In this document: in pieces, positions 1 to 10,476 of the stretch
How the letters are laid out: every line of letters starts with the position of its first letter
How positions within the stretch are numbered: position 1 is the stretch's first letter
Made by a program: the position numbers and the translations under genes
Assembly: GCF_030161635.1 (NCBI RefSeq)
Contig: NZ_BSUO01000001.1
Coordinates: forward strand, 744,001 to 808,000
From: Mobilicoccus caccae
GTDB lineage: Bacteria > Actinomycetota > Actinomycetes > Actinomycetales > Dermatophilaceae
DNA: 64,000 nucleotides
Direction: 5' to 3'
Notes under the pieces: generated by a model
The model's input: the letters and a program-made list of their open reading frames with translations, nothing else
What the model was told of the DNA's origin: nothing
Database searches by the model: none

Positions 1-130
1 GGAGGCCATGGAGTCCTTCAAGCGCACCTTCCGCTCCGGTGACGGCGGCATCAGCCCCGGTCCGGACGAGGACAACGGCGCGGCCGAGGACGACGAGATG
101 GACCAGGAGCAGATCGTCCGTCGTCGCTGA
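1..130 (+). CDS. atpA: ATP synthase F1 subunit alpha, C-terminal end (5' partial)
   Basis: The window opens inside this gene; the frame runs from base 2 to a TGA at 128-130. The visible tail reads EAMESFKRTF and then an acidic stretch ending in EQIVRRR, which is how actinobacterial alpha subunits end. The alpha subunit is the non-catalytic nucleotide-binding partner of beta in the membrane-associated F1 head. atpG follows after 121 bp, the normal atpA-atpG-atpD order. Identity rests on the short tail plus the neighbours. Confidence 0.85.
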   Translation, partial: EAMESFKRTFRSGDGGISPGPDEDNGAAEDDEMDQEQIVRRR

Positions 131-251
131 CGCGACATAGGGGCCGACCGGACCGGCATCCCCGGCCCGGTCGACCCCGACGGAGGACGGCGGATCGTCG
201 CCGGCAGCACCACACCGAGAGCCAGACGAGAACGAGGAGAGGCGGAAAGCT

Positions 252-1175
252 ATGGGAGCGCAGATCCGGGTCTACCGGCAGCGCATCCGCTCCGTCAGCG
301 CGATCAAGAAGATCACCCGAGCGATGGAGCTCATGGCGGCCTCGCGGGTCGTCAAGGCGAGGCAGCGGGTCGACCAGACCTCGCCGTACTCGACGGCCCT
401 CACCCGGGCGCTCTCGGCCGTCGCGTCGCATGCCGACATCGAGCACCCCATCCTCACCGAGGCCGAGAACCCGCGTCGCGCGGCCGTCGTCATCATGACG
501 AGCAACCGCGGTCTCGCCGGCGCGTACGCGTCCTCGGTGCTCAAGGAGAGCGAGCGGCTCATCGAGCGGCTGCGCGAGGAGGGCAAGGAGGTCGTCCCGC
601 TCCTGGTGGGTCGCAAGGCGATCCGCTACTACTCCTTCCGCAAGCGTGACTTCGCCGACTCCTGGGAGGAGTCGACCGACGCCCCGCCGTACGAGATGGC
701 CAAGGAGATCAGCGACGCCGTCCTGGGCGCGTTCCTCGATCAGGAGGAGGACGGCTCCGGCGTCGACGAGGTCCACGTCGTCTACACCAAGTTCAAGACG
801 ATGGTGACCCAGGAGCCGCAGAACCTCCGTCTGCTGCCCATCAAGGTGGTCGACGCCGCGGACGCCACCGGTGACGCCAAGGACTCCGGCGACGCCCACG
901 GGCCGATGCCGCTGTACGAGTTCGAGCCCAGCCCCGAGGAGGTGCTGGACGCGATCCTGCCGCAGTACGTCTCGCACCGGATCTACAACTGCCTCCTCCA
1001 GGCGGCGGCCTCCGAGCTCGCGGCACGTCAGCGCGCGATGAAGTCCGCGACGGACAACGCCGACGACCTCATCAAGACCTACACCCGGCTGGCCAACGAG
1101 GCGCGCCAGGCCGAGATCACCCAAGAGATCAGCGAGATCGTGGGCGGCGCCAACGCCCTCGCGGACTCCAAGTAA
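252..1175 (+). CDS. atpG: ATP synthase F1 subunit gamma
   Basis: 307 aa, a normal gamma length. This is the central rotor shaft of F1. The N-terminal signature [14 protein letters not shown] with [10 protein letters not shown] is the start of the long coiled-coil helix, and the C-terminal helix carries [18 protein letters not shown], both hallmarks of gamma. The ATG is preceded by GAGGAGAGG. An extra segment around residues 195-215 ([16 protein letters not shown]) is a common actinobacterial insertion. atpD starts 24 bp downstream, so the two are co-transcribed. Confidence 0.97.
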   Translation: MGAQIRVYRQRIRSVSAIKKITRAMELMAASRVVKARQRVDQTSPYSTALTRALSAVASHADIEHPILTEAENPRRAAVVIMTSNRGLAGAYASSVLKESERLIERLREEGKEVVPLLVGRKAIRYYSFRKRDFADSWEESTDAPPYEMAKEISDAVLGAFLDQEEDGSGVDEVHVVYTKFKTMVTQEPQNLRLLPIKVVDAADATGDAKDSGDAHGPMPLYEFEPSPEEVLDAILPQYVSHRIYNCLLQAAASELAARQRAMKSATDNADDLIKTYTRLANEARQAEITQEISEIVGGANALADSK

Positions 1176-2657
<1,482 letters not shown>

Positions 2658-2699
2658 CGAAGGCGTTGAGGCTCGACAAGTAGCCTCGACCGGCGCCGA

Positions 2700-2732
2700 A
2701 AGGGCGGTCATCCCCATGGGGTGACCGCCCTT
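2700..2732 (+). terminator. terminator after atpD
   Basis: Inverted repeat AAGGGCGGTCA (2700-2710) with TGACCGCCCTT (2722-2732), an 11-bp perfect GC-rich stem around a short loop that can itself pair (CCCC/GGGG). It begins 43 bp after the atpD stop and is followed by TCTG. It marks the 3' end of the atp transcript, where atpC would normally continue. Confidence 0.8.
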
Positions 2733-2918
2733 CTGCGTGTCGCCTGACCAGGGAATTCACTTGGTATCACCGGGTCTTCACGGGGCGGGCGTTCGTCGGG
2801 GCGTGCGGGCACCGTATTCTGGGAAGGATCACCGTGGTCCCGTACCCCTGCGGTGACCGGAGCTCGCCAGTGTTGTCGTGCTCGACACGATCTCGAGCCA
2901 CCCCTTCAGGAGTCCCCG

Positions 2919-3746
2919 ATGTCCTTCGCCCGCCGACCGCATGAGCGTTCCCGGCGTCTCGCCGTCCGTCGTAGGCGTCCCGCGGTCAAGGCTGCCGGTG
3001 TCCAGGTCGAGCACTGGGAGGCGGATCCGCTGCTGAACCACCTGCGTGAGACCGTCACCCAGGCGCCGGAGGCCGAGCCGGCGGTGGCGATCGGGTCGAT
3101 CAACCTCGATCATCTGCACCACTTCGGTGAGGGGCGCATCGAGTTGGAGAACCAGCCCGAGGAGAGCGGCGTCGACTGGATCATGCTCGCCGACGGTGCG
3201 CCGATCGCGGGCCGGGCCTCGCGGGCGACGAACCTCGAGTGGCCGCGGCTCACGGGCGCCGACCTGTTGCCGGACATCCTGGCGCTGGCCGAGGAGCAGA
3301 AGCTGATCGTCGGGTTCCTCGGGGGCACACCCGAATCCCACGAGAACCTGCGTCCGGTGCTGGCGGAGCGCTACCCGGGATTGCCGCCGGCGAAGTTCTG
3401 GGCGCCGGAGCGTGACCAGGTGGACTCGGTGGAGGGCTCGGAGCAACTCGCCGAGGAGATCAGGCTGGCCGGGGTCGACGTGCTCAACGTGGCGTTGGGC
3501 AAGCCCCGGCAGGAGATCTGGATCCACCACTACGGCGACGCGACGGGTGCGCGACTGTTGTTGGCGTTCGGCGCGTCGGCGGACTTCCTCGCGGGCAAGG
3601 TCTCGCGGGCGCCGGAGTGGGTGCAGGAGCGGGGACTCGAATGGGCCTACCGCCTGGCGCAGGAGCCCACGCGCCTCGCCCGCCGGTACCTGGTCCAGGC
3701 GCCTCCGGCCTGGCTGAAGTGGCGCCGGGCGCGTCGCGTGCGCTGA
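2919..3746 (+). CDS. WecG/TagA/CpsF-family glycosyltransferase
   Basis: 275 aa from an ATG at 2919 with AGGAG at 2908-2912; an upstream in-frame ATG at 2853 has no such site. The family transfers N-acetylmannosamine(-uronic acid) or related sugars to lipid-linked carriers in teichoic acid, enterobacterial common antigen or capsule synthesis. Visible hallmarks are INLDHL, MLADGAPIA, FLGGTPES, NVALGKPRQEIW and the C-terminal block SRAPEWVQERGLEWAYRL followed by EPTRLARRY, which contains the classical RAP.W...GLEW.YRL signature. It is the first gene after the atp terminator and starts the polysaccharide region. The exact sugar cannot be read from sequence. Confidence 0.85.
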   Translation: MSFARRPHERSRRLAVRRRRPAVKAAGVQVEHWEADPLLNHLRETVTQAPEAEPAVAIGSINLDHLHHFGEGRIELENQPEESGVDWIMLADGAPIAGRASRATNLEWPRLTGADLLPDILALAEEQKLIVGFLGGTPESHENLRPVLAERYPGLPPAKFWAPERDQVDSVEGSEQLAEEIRLAGVDVLNVALGKPRQEIWIHHYGDATGARLLLAFGASADFLAGKVSRAPEWVQERGLEWAYRLAQEPTRLARRYLVQAPPAWLKWRRARRVR

Positions 3747-3808
3747 GGAGCGCGGGCGGCGTCGTACCCTGCTGTGGCGAGGATCGGCATCCGATTCTCG
3801 GCCGGATC

Positions 3809-3836
3809 GGCGGCGGGAACTCCGCGTCCCGCCGCC
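3809..3836 (+). terminator. terminator after the WecG-like gene
   Basis: GGCGGCGGGA (3809-3818) pairs perfectly with TCCCGCCGCC (3827-3836) across an 8-nt loop, 63 bp after the stop codon. There is no T-tract, which is usual in high-GC actinobacteria. The rest of 3747-4000 shows no convincing gene. Confidence 0.55.
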
Positions 3837-4000
3837 ACGTTCACCACGACATCGTCGGACGACCCGAGAGGCCCCGTGTTCATCCCGCCTGACCCATCAG
3901 ACCCCTGTAGACGGATCTCGCCCCGCACCGCTCCGGCGCATCGGCGCCCGGGTTCTCCCGTGATCTGCCCGCGTTCGTCGAAGGCGGGTGACACGTCGGC

Positions 4001-5394
4001 ATGACCCCCGTCGTCTCACTGCTCGTCGGCGTCGTCGTCGTGCTGCTCATCACGGCCGCGACCGGCTACTTCGTGGCGCAGGAGTTCGCCTACATGGCCG
4101 TGGACCGCTCCCGGCTCGCGAGTCGCGCCCGCCAGGGTGACGCGGCCGCAGAACGCACGCTGGCCATCACCAAGCGGACCTCGTTCATGCTGTCGGGTGC
4201 GCAGCTCGGGATCACCGTGACCGGTCTGCTCGTCGGATACGTCGCCGAGCCCCTCATCGGTCAGGCGTTCGCGCAGTTGGCCGGGGGGTCGATGTCGACG
4301 GCGCTGGCCGTGACCCTCGGCGGTGTCCTCGCCCTCGCGTTCTCGACCCTGGTCCAGATGCTGTTCGGCGAGCTGGTGCCCAAGAACTACGCCATCGCGG
4401 AGGCCGATCGGGTCGCGCGGTGGCTGTCGCGGTCCACGCGCATCTATCTGGCGGTCCTCGGCCCGGTCATCTGGGTCTTCGACAAGGCGGCCGAGGGGTT
4501 CCTGCGCCTGCTGCGGATCGAACCCGTGCACGACGTCGAGCACGCGGCGACGGCCCGCGACCTCGAACACGTGGTGGCCGAGTCCCGCGCCAGCGGTGAT
4601 CTGTCGCCGGAGCTGTCCACGCTGCTCGACCGCATCCTCGACTTTCCCGAACGTCCCGTCGAGCACGCCATGGTTCCGCGGTCCAGGGTCGACACCCTGC
4701 GCGACACCCTCACCGTGGCCGAGGTACGGCACGAGATGGCCACCGGCCACACCCGCTATCCGGTGCTGAACGAGGACGAGGACGTCATCGGTGTCGTCGA
4801 CCTGGCCGCCGTGCTCGACGAGCCGGCGGACTCGCTCACGCCGGTCACGCAGATCCTCGAGCCGGCGCTCATCCTCACCCCCTTCATGACCCTTCCGGAC
4901 GCGTTGCACCGCCTGCAGGAGAACGACCAGGAACTCGCCTGTGTCATCGACGAGTACGGCGGGTTCGCCGGCATCCTCACCGTCGAGGACCTCGCCGAGG
5001 AGGTCGTCGGCGAACTCACCGACGAGCACGACCCGGACGAGCCTGACTACGAGCCGCGTCCGGACGACGGCGTGTGGGTCATGGCCGGCGACGTGCACGT
5101 CGACGAGGTCGAACGCGCCCTCGACGTCGATCTGCCCGAGGGCGACTACGAGACGGTCTCGGGACTCGCGCTGGACACCCACGGCGGGTTGCCGGGGGAG
5201 GGGAGACCATCGCGGTGGAGCTGCCGATGGACCCTGCCGACCTCGTGCTCGACGAGACGCCCGACCCGCGCATGCTCTACATCCAGGTGCTCGACGTGGA
5301 CAACCACGTGCCCTCCCGGGTCCGCCTGACCCTCGACGAGCCACCGGGTGACGACGTCGTCGCCGACCGGCGTGACGACGAGGAGGGCCGATGA
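4001..5394 (+). CDS. CNNM/CorC-type (DUF21-CBS) membrane protein, with frame break
   Basis: 464 aa once one base is restored. The N-terminal DUF21 domain has hydrophobic helices at about residues 5-30, 60-90 and 95-120, with QEFAYMAVDRSRL and FGELVPKNYA. A CBS pair follows (MVPRSRVDTL, TRYPVLNEDEDVIGVV, CVIDEYGGFAGILTVEDL), then a C-terminal CorC/HlyC domain. Relatives are implicated in Mg2+ or Co2+ transport and were first called hemolysins. The frame breaks at the G run 5200-5203: after LDTHGGLPGEG the reading continues in another frame as ETIAVELPMD to the TGA at 5392-5394, and adding one G joins them. The stop overlaps the ATG of the next gene. Confidence 0.85.
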
Positions 5395-6410
5395 ACGGGA
5401 CCACCGTGACGCTCGTGACGATCGGTCTCATCGTCGCCAGTGCGTTCTTCGTCGCCATCGAGTTCGCCCTCATCGCCGCCAAGCGGCATCGGCTCGAGGA
5501 TCTCGCCGCCACGTCCCCGGCGGCGCGTGCGGCGCTGCGCAACGCCTCGGAGCTCAGCCTGCTGCTGGCCGGGTCGCAGCTCGGCATCACCCTGTGCACG
5601 CTGGCCCTGGGTGCCGTCACCAAACCGGCCGTGCACCACGCGCTCACACCGTTGCTCGTCTCGACGGGTCTGCCCGCGGCCGTGTCCGACGTGGTGGCGT
5701 TCGTGCTCGCCCTCGTGATCGTGACCTTCCTGCACCTGGTCATCGGTGAGATGGCGCCGAAGTCCTGGGCGATCGCCCACCCGGAGAAGTCGGCGGTCAT
5801 GCTGTCCCTGCCCATGCGCGGCTTCATGCTCGTGGCGCGCCCGTTGCTACGCGTGTTGAACCACACGGCCAACGTCATCGTCGCGCGTCTGGGCACCACG
5901 CCGGTGGACGAGCTCGCCGGGGGTCAGGACGTCGCCGGCCTGCGGCAGCTCGTCGAGCACTCCGCGCAGGCGGGCACCCTGGACGCCGGCTACCGCGCCA
6001 CGATCGAGCACGCCCTGGACCTGCGCGAACGGACGCTGACCGAGCTCGTCTCGCCCGGGCGAGGACTGACGTCGGTCGATGCCGGCGCCGACTTCGGCGA
6101 CGTCCAGCAGGAGGCCCGCCGCAGCGGGCACCGGCGCATCCTCGTGCGTGACGGCGACCTCGTGACGGGCGTGGTGCATGTGCGGGACACCCTCGGTGAG
6201 GCGCCGCTGTCCACACCGGTGACGGCCGTCGCCCAGCCGGTCCTCGAGTTGGAGGCCACGACCCCGCTGCACGAGGCGTTCGCCGCCATGCGGGAGGGGC
6301 GTCGTCAGCTCGCCGTGGTGCGTCAGGGAGCCGAGCAGATCGGTGTCGTGACGTTGAGCGACATCCTGCCCGGGCTCCTGCCGCCCGCGTCGGAGGCTGC
6401 CGTCTCCTGA
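5391..6410 (+). CDS. second CNNM/CorC-type (DUF21-CBS) membrane protein
   Basis: 339 aa. Its ATG overlaps the preceding stop (ATGA), so the two paralogs are translationally coupled and may form a hetero-oligomer. DUF21 helices are visible (TLVTIGLIVASAFFVAIEFALIA, VVAFVLALVIVTFLHLVIGE), with the conserved GEMAPKSWAI that parallels GELVPKNYA in the first paralog, then two CBS repeats (HRRILVRDGDLVTGVV; LAVVRQGAEQIGVVTLSD). It lacks the terminal CorC domain of its neighbour. Adjacent long/short pairs of this kind are frequent in actinobacteria. The transported ion, if any, is not deducible. Confidence 0.85.
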   Translation: MNGTTVTLVTIGLIVASAFFVAIEFALIAAKRHRLEDLAATSPAARAALRNASELSLLLAGSQLGITLCTLALGAVTKPAVHHALTPLLVSTGLPAAVSDVVAFVLALVIVTFLHLVIGEMAPKSWAIAHPEKSAVMLSLPMRGFMLVARPLLRVLNHTANVIVARLGTTPVDELAGGQDVAGLRQLVEHSAQAGTLDAGYRATIEHALDLRERTLTELVSPGRGLTSVDAGADFGDVQQEARRSGHRRILVRDGDLVTGVVHVRDTLGEAPLSTPVTAVAQPVLELEATTPLHEAFAAMREGRRQLAVVRQGAEQIGVVTLSDILPGLLPPASEAAVS

Positions 6411-6440
6411 CCGACGTATACGACGAGGTGAGGACGGGAC

Positions 6441-6457
6441 TCAGGCGACGCGCCTGA
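6441..6457 (+). terminator. short palindrome after the CNNM pair
   Basis: TCAGGCG-ACG-CGCCTGA, 7-bp perfect arms, 31 bp after the stop at 6410. It is either a weak terminator or an operator for the next gene (ATG at 6530). No T-tract is present. Confidence 0.35.
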
Positions 6458-6529
6458 CGTGCCGATGGGGATGGTGCCGCCTAGGAAGACGCGGTAGTTC
6501 GTACCCGCCAAGGAAGGCTCTCTGCCACG

Positions 6530-8215
6530 ATGTCTCGTCGTCTCACCGCACTCACGTGCGGCCTTGCTGTCCTGCCCGTTTTCGTCTCCGGTGCCGTCAT
6601 CGCCGAAGCCGCTCCCCGCTCGACGGTGGGGACCGTCTCGGTGTCGGCTGCCACAAAGCCGGCCAAGAAGGTCGTCAAGAAGTCCACCAAGAAGACGCCT
6701 GCCAAGAAGACGCCCCCCAAGAAGGTCGTCAAGAAGGTCGTCAAGAAGGCTCCGGCCACCAAGAAGCCTGCCCCCAAGAAGGCCCCGGCGAAGAAGGCTC
6801 CGGCTCCGGCCAAGGCCGTCTTCACCTCGCGCGTGGTCGCCGGCCCCGCCGACGTCACCGATCGCGCGGGACGCACGTGGACCAGGCGACCGGCGACCCT
6901 CGGCTCGTGGAGGTCGAGCACGATCGATGCCGGCGTCGACATCGCCCGCACGAGCGACGACGTGCTGTACCGCAAGACGGCGCCGGGAGTCCGGTGGCAT
7001 CGCGTCGAGGTCCCGGCCAAGGCCACCTACAAGGTCCGGATGCTGTTCGCCGAGAGCTACTTCTCCGCTCCCGGTCAGCGCGTGTTCGACGTGCGCGCCG
7101 AAGGGCGTCTGATGCGCGGCGGCATCGACATCGTCAAGGCGGTCGGCAAGCACGCGGCTCATGACGTGACGTTCACCGTCCCGGTGTCCGACGGACGCCT
7201 GGACATCGAGTTCGTCGCGAAGACGGACACGGCGATCGTGTCGGCCATCGAGGTCGTCTCGACGGCGCCCGTGGCCAAGCCCGCGGCCCCGCAGCCCAAG
7301 GTCGCGGTGTCGAAGGACAGCTTCTACCACTCCGACATCAGCAAGGCGCCGCTCGCCACCAACTCGAAGGAGGCGTCCGCCCACCTGCTGCGGCAGGTGA
7401 CGGACAACTGGGGCGGCATCGCGGCGTTCAACGCGTACCGGTACAACAACTCCTTCTACGAGGTGCCGGCCACCCAGCGCAAGGTGCGTGTCAACTTCTA
7501 CGACTGCCAGCGCAAGGGGCACGTCCCCGGCGGTCTCTACGACGGCGCCAAGCACTTCGTCGACGTGCCGATCCCGCCCCACGCGGTGCCGGCGACCGGC
7601 ACCGACAAGCAGCTGACGATCTACGACCGCAGCGCCGACAAGCTCTGGGACTTCTGGGTCACCGAGAAGTCGGCGGACGGCTCGTGGCGGGCGTGCTGGG
7701 GAGGCCGCATCGACGACGTGTCGAAGAACCAGGGCATCTTCCCGGCTCCCTACGGCGCCACCGCCGCCGGGCTGGCCATGACTCCCGGCGTCATCTCCAT
7801 CGACGAGTTCCGGCGCGGACGCATCGATCACGCGATGTACCTCGCGATCATCGAACCGGCCAAGTGGGCCAACTTCTCCTGGCCGGCCAACCGGACCGAC
7901 GGTCACTCCGCCGACCCGAACGCCCTCATGGAGGGCCAGCGGATCCGTCTGGACCCCACCCTCGACCTGTCGCGCATCGCGATGACCCCGGTGGCGCGCA
8001 TGATCGCCGAGGCCGCGCAGAAGTACGGCTTCGTCGTCACCGACCGCGCCGGTGCGGTGGCCGTGGTCACCGAGTCCGGCAACGCCGAGAAGGCCCGCAC
8101 GGGCGTGAACCCGTGGGACGGCATGCTCGCCGGTCCCGACTACCAGGCGATGCAGGGCTTCCCCTGGGAGCACATCCAGGTCCTGCCGAAGGACTACGGC
8201 AAACCGCGTCGCTGA
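6530..8215 (+). CDS. secreted malectin-domain protein with lysine-rich linker (paralog 1)
   Basis: 561 aa. A signal peptide occupies residues 1-28 (GLAVLPVFVSGAVIAEAAP). Residues 43-95 are a Lys/Pro/Ala-rich tract of repeated KK-x-x units. About residues 99-243 form a malectin-like carbohydrate-binding module (YKVRMLFAESYF, GQRVFDVRAEGRL, SDGRLDIEF, VSAIEVV). About residues 265-560 form a domain I cannot name, shared with the proteins at 8443-10476 and 13318-14412; its marks are NFYDCQRKG, FVDVPIP, GTDKQ, LWDFWV, RACWGGRIDDVS, RIDHAM, RIRLDP and AAQKYGFVV. The two conserved Cys may form a disulfide. It is probably a cell-surface lectin-like protein; any enzymatic role of the C-terminal domain is unknown. 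The basic linker could bind anionic wall polymers (inference). Confidence 0.7.
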   Translation: MSRRLTALTCGLAVLPVFVSGAVIAEAAPRSTVGTVSVSAATKPAKKVVKKSTKKTPAKKTPPKKVVKKVVKKAPATKKPAPKKAPAKKAPAPAKAVFTSRVVAGPADVTDRAGRTWTRRPATLGSWRSSTIDAGVDIARTSDDVLYRKTAPGVRWHRVEVPAKATYKVRMLFAESYFSAPGQRVFDVRAEGRLMRGGIDIVKAVGKHAAHDVTFTVPVSDGRLDIEFVAKTDTAIVSAIEVVSTAPVAKPAAPQPKVAVSKDSFYHSDISKAPLATNSKEASAHLLRQVTDNWGGIAAFNAYRYNNSFYEVPATQRKVRVNFYDCQRKGHVPGGLYDGAKHFVDVPIPPHAVPATGTDKQLTIYDRSADKLWDFWVTEKSADGSWRACWGGRIDDVSKNQGIFPAPYGATAAGLAMTPGVISIDEFRRGRIDHAMYLAIIEPAKWANFSWPANRTDGHSADPNALMEGQRIRLDPTLDLSRIAMTPVARMIAEAAQKYGFVVTDRAGAVAVVTESGNAEKARTGVNPWDGMLAGPDYQAMQGFPWEHIQVLPKDYGKPRR

Positions 8216-8266
8216 CACGGCCCGTCATCGGTCGACCTCCGACCTCCGACCTCCGTCGACCTCACC

Positions 8267-8304
8267 CCGTGGTCCGCGGGAGCTCAGCCTCCCGCGGACC
8301 ACGG
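8267..8304 (+). terminator. strong hairpin between two paralogs
   Basis: CCGTGGTCCGCGGGA (8267-8281) pairs perfectly with TCCCGCGGACCACGG (8290-8304) over an 8-nt loop, 51 bp after the stop of the first malectin paralog. It should separate transcription of the two paralogs. Just upstream GACCTCC occurs three times in tandem (8234-8255). Confidence 0.7.
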
Positions 8305-8442
8305 CGCCTGCGGGCGCGTCCACCTGCCCTCGCGCCCACCCACGTGGAACACCTGCCCTGCGCGCAGGCACCTGCCTCCTGATGTGCCGCGCATCCCCGC
8401 GTCGTCCCGACGCTCCCACCTGCCACGAAACGAGAACTCGCC

Positions 8443-10476
8443 ATGCCTTCGACCACTCCGCCGGGCCGCCCAGGCCCGTTCCACGCCTCGCCCGCCCACT
8501 CCTCGCGGCGCAGCGCCCGCCTGCGGCTGCTCATCCTGGGGACCCTCACCGTCCTGCTCGCCGCGATGCTCACCCCGTTGACCATCGCATCGGCGGCCGG
8601 CGCCCCGTTCGTGTCCCGGATGACCGCGCGGTGGATGCCCTTCACGGACTCCACGGGTACCCGCTGGGACGCCCGTTCGTGGTCCCTGGGCAGTGACAAG
8701 TCGACGCTGGCGCTGCAGAACGCCGACATCATCGGCACCGACCGCAAAGAGCTGTACCAGGTCGGGGCCTTCGCGGTGAAGGGCTACCGCCTGGCCGTGC
8801 CGCAGGCCGGCTCGTACTCGGTGCGCCTGCTCATGGCCGAGGGGTACTGGACCGCCCCCGGCAAGCGCGTGTTCGACGTGTATGCCGAGAACCTGCCGGC
8901 GGCCAAGGACATCGACATCTTCCGGTCGGTGGGCAAGGGCGCGGCCTTCGACGTGCAGTTCGTGGTCGCCGTCACCGACGGCGCGCTCGACCTGCGGTTC
9001 GACTCCAAGGTCGACCACGCGCTGATCACGGCCATCGAGGTGACCCAGGTGCCCGACGAGCCGGTGCCGCCCAAGGAGGTGCAGACCTTCGCCTACCGCA
9101 TGACCGCGGCCTCGACCGAGCTCGTCGACGCGGCCGGTCACACGTGGAAGCGCCGTGGCCCGGGCTTCGGGTCCTCGAAGCTCAACACGCGCCTGGTCGG
9201 CAAGGAGGTCGCGGGGACCGAGGACGACAACCTGTACCAGTACAACGCCTACGGGATGAAGGGGATGCTCGTGCCGGTGCCGGCGACCGCCACCTACCGC
9301 GTGCGCCTGCTCTTCGCCGAGGGGTACTGGACCGAGCCCGGCAAGCGCGTCGTCGACGTCCGCGCCGAGGGTCGCGTGGTGGCCAGTGGTGTCGACGCCG
9401 TCGCGGCGGCGGGCCCGGCGACCGCCCACGACGTCGTGTTCGACACGCGGGTCGACGACGGCATGCTCACCCTCGACTTCGTCAGCCTCACCGACCAGCC
9501 CATGGTCGCGGGGATCGAGGTCACCTCTACCGACCCGGCCGCGGCGACGAGCCTTCCCTCGGCCTCGCTCATCCCGCTGGGCTCGACGAGCGTCTTCCAC
9601 CAGGACCTCACCAACGCCCCGGTCGTCGAGGGGTCGTCGGCCATCATGACCCGCCTGCGCGCCGCCATCGCCGGTGAGTGGGGATTCAACGCCGCCGTCA
9701 ATGCGTATCAGTACAACTCGGCGTTCTACACCGCCACCCCGAGCACCCCGCGTCACACCGTGGCCTTCTACGACTGCCAGAACAAGGGCTGGACGCCGAA
9801 CGGCCTGTTCGACGGCCCGCAGTACTTCGTCGACGTCCCGATCCCCAACGGCGCCGTGCCCGCCACCGGCACCGACTCCCAGATGGGCATCTACGACCCG
9901 AGCACCGATCAGCTGTGGGAGTTCTGGGTCATGCGCCGCACCGCGACCGGCGGCTGGGAGTCCTGCTGGGGCGGTCGCGTCGACGACGTCTCGACCTCCG
10001 ACGGCACCTTTCCCGAGCCGTTCGGTGTGTCCGCCTCCGGCCTGGTCATGGCCGGCGGGGTCGTCAGCATCCAGGAGGCCGCGCGCGGCGAGATCGACCA
10101 CGCCCTCTACCTCACGGTCACCGAGGCCAAGGCGCTGCTGTTCAGCCACCCCGCCAACCGCACCGACGGCCGCAGCGAGGGCGACGACATCCTCGTCGAG
10201 GGTCAGCGGCTGCGCCTGGACCCCTCGCTCGACGTGCGCACCCTCGGCCTGACGCCGTTCGGTGAGGCCGTGGCGCGGGCGGCGCAGAAGTACGGCTTCA
10301 TCGTCTCCGACCTGGGCGGCACGGTGTCGATCGCGACCGAGTCCGGTCGCCCCGACGAGCGCCGCACCGGCCTCAACCCGTGGGAGATCCTGCTCGGTGG
10401 CCCGTCCTACGACGCGCTCTCGAAGTTCCCCTGGGACCGCGTGGAGGTCATGCCGATCGACTACGGGAAGCCCTGA
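8443..10476 (+). CDS. secreted protein with two malectin-like domains (paralog 2)
   Basis: 677 aa. An N-terminal signal or anchor lies at about residues 28-52 (LLILGTLTVLLAAMLTPLTIASAAG). Two tandem malectin-like modules follow, about 57-205 (YSVRLLMAEGYW, GKRVFDVYAENL) and 213-360 (YRVRLLFAEGYW, GKRVVDVRAEGRV). About 383-677 is the shared C-terminal domain (AFYDCQNKG, FVDVPIP, GTDSQ, LWEFWV, ESCWGGRVDDVS, EIDHAL, RLRLDP, AAQKYGFIV, DYGKP). Malectin modules bind oligosaccharides, so a double module suggests avidity for a repeating polymer. The 3' end overlaps the convergent glycosyltransferase gene by 29 bp. Function beyond carbohydrate binding is unknown. Confidence 0.7.
   Translation: MPSTTPPGRPGPFHASPAHSSRRSARLRLLILGTLTVLLAAMLTPLTIASAAGAPFVSRMTARWMPFTDSTGTRWDARSWSLGSDKSTLALQNADIIGTDRKELYQVGAFAVKGYRLAVPQAGSYSVRLLMAEGYWTAPGKRVFDVYAENLPAAKDIDIFRSVGKGAAFDVQFVVAVTDGALDLRFDSKVDHALITAIEVTQVPDEPVPPKEVQTFAYRMTAASTELVDAAGHTWKRRGPGFGSSKLNTRLVGKEVAGTEDDNLYQYNAYGMKGMLVPVPATATYRVRLLFAEGYWTEPGKRVVDVRAEGRVVASGVDAVAAAGPATAHDVVFDTRVDDGMLTLDFVSLTDQPMVAGIEVTSTDPAAATSLPSASLIPLGSTSVFHQDLTNAPVVEGSSAIMTRLRAAIAGEWGFNAAVNAYQYNSAFYTATPSTPRHTVAFYDCQNKGWTPNGLFDGPQYFVDVPIPNGAVPATGTDSQMGIYDPSTDQLWEFWVMRRTATGGWESCWGGRVDDVSTSDGTFPEPFGVSASGLVMAGGVVSIQEAARGEIDHALYLTVTEAKALLFSHPANRTDGRSEGDDILVEGQRLRLDPSLDVRTLGLTPFGEAVARAAQKYGFIVSDLGGTVSIATESGRPDERRTGLNPWEILLGGPSYDALSKFPWDRVEVMPIDYGKP

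Noticed and set aside
3774-4004. A 76-residue frame between the WecG-like gene and the CNNM gene
   Set aside because: No ribosome site, biased composition, and it contains the hairpin at 3809-3836, which suits a terminator instead.
5191-5210. Programmed ribosomal frameshift in the CNNM gene
   Set aside because: No slippery heptamer or downstream structure is evident, and fourteen similar single-base losses occur in unrelated genes, so a sequencing deletion is simpler.
8234-8262. CRISPR-like or regulatory tandem repeat (GACCTCC units)
   Set aside because: Only three short direct units without spacers; probably slippage next to the terminator.
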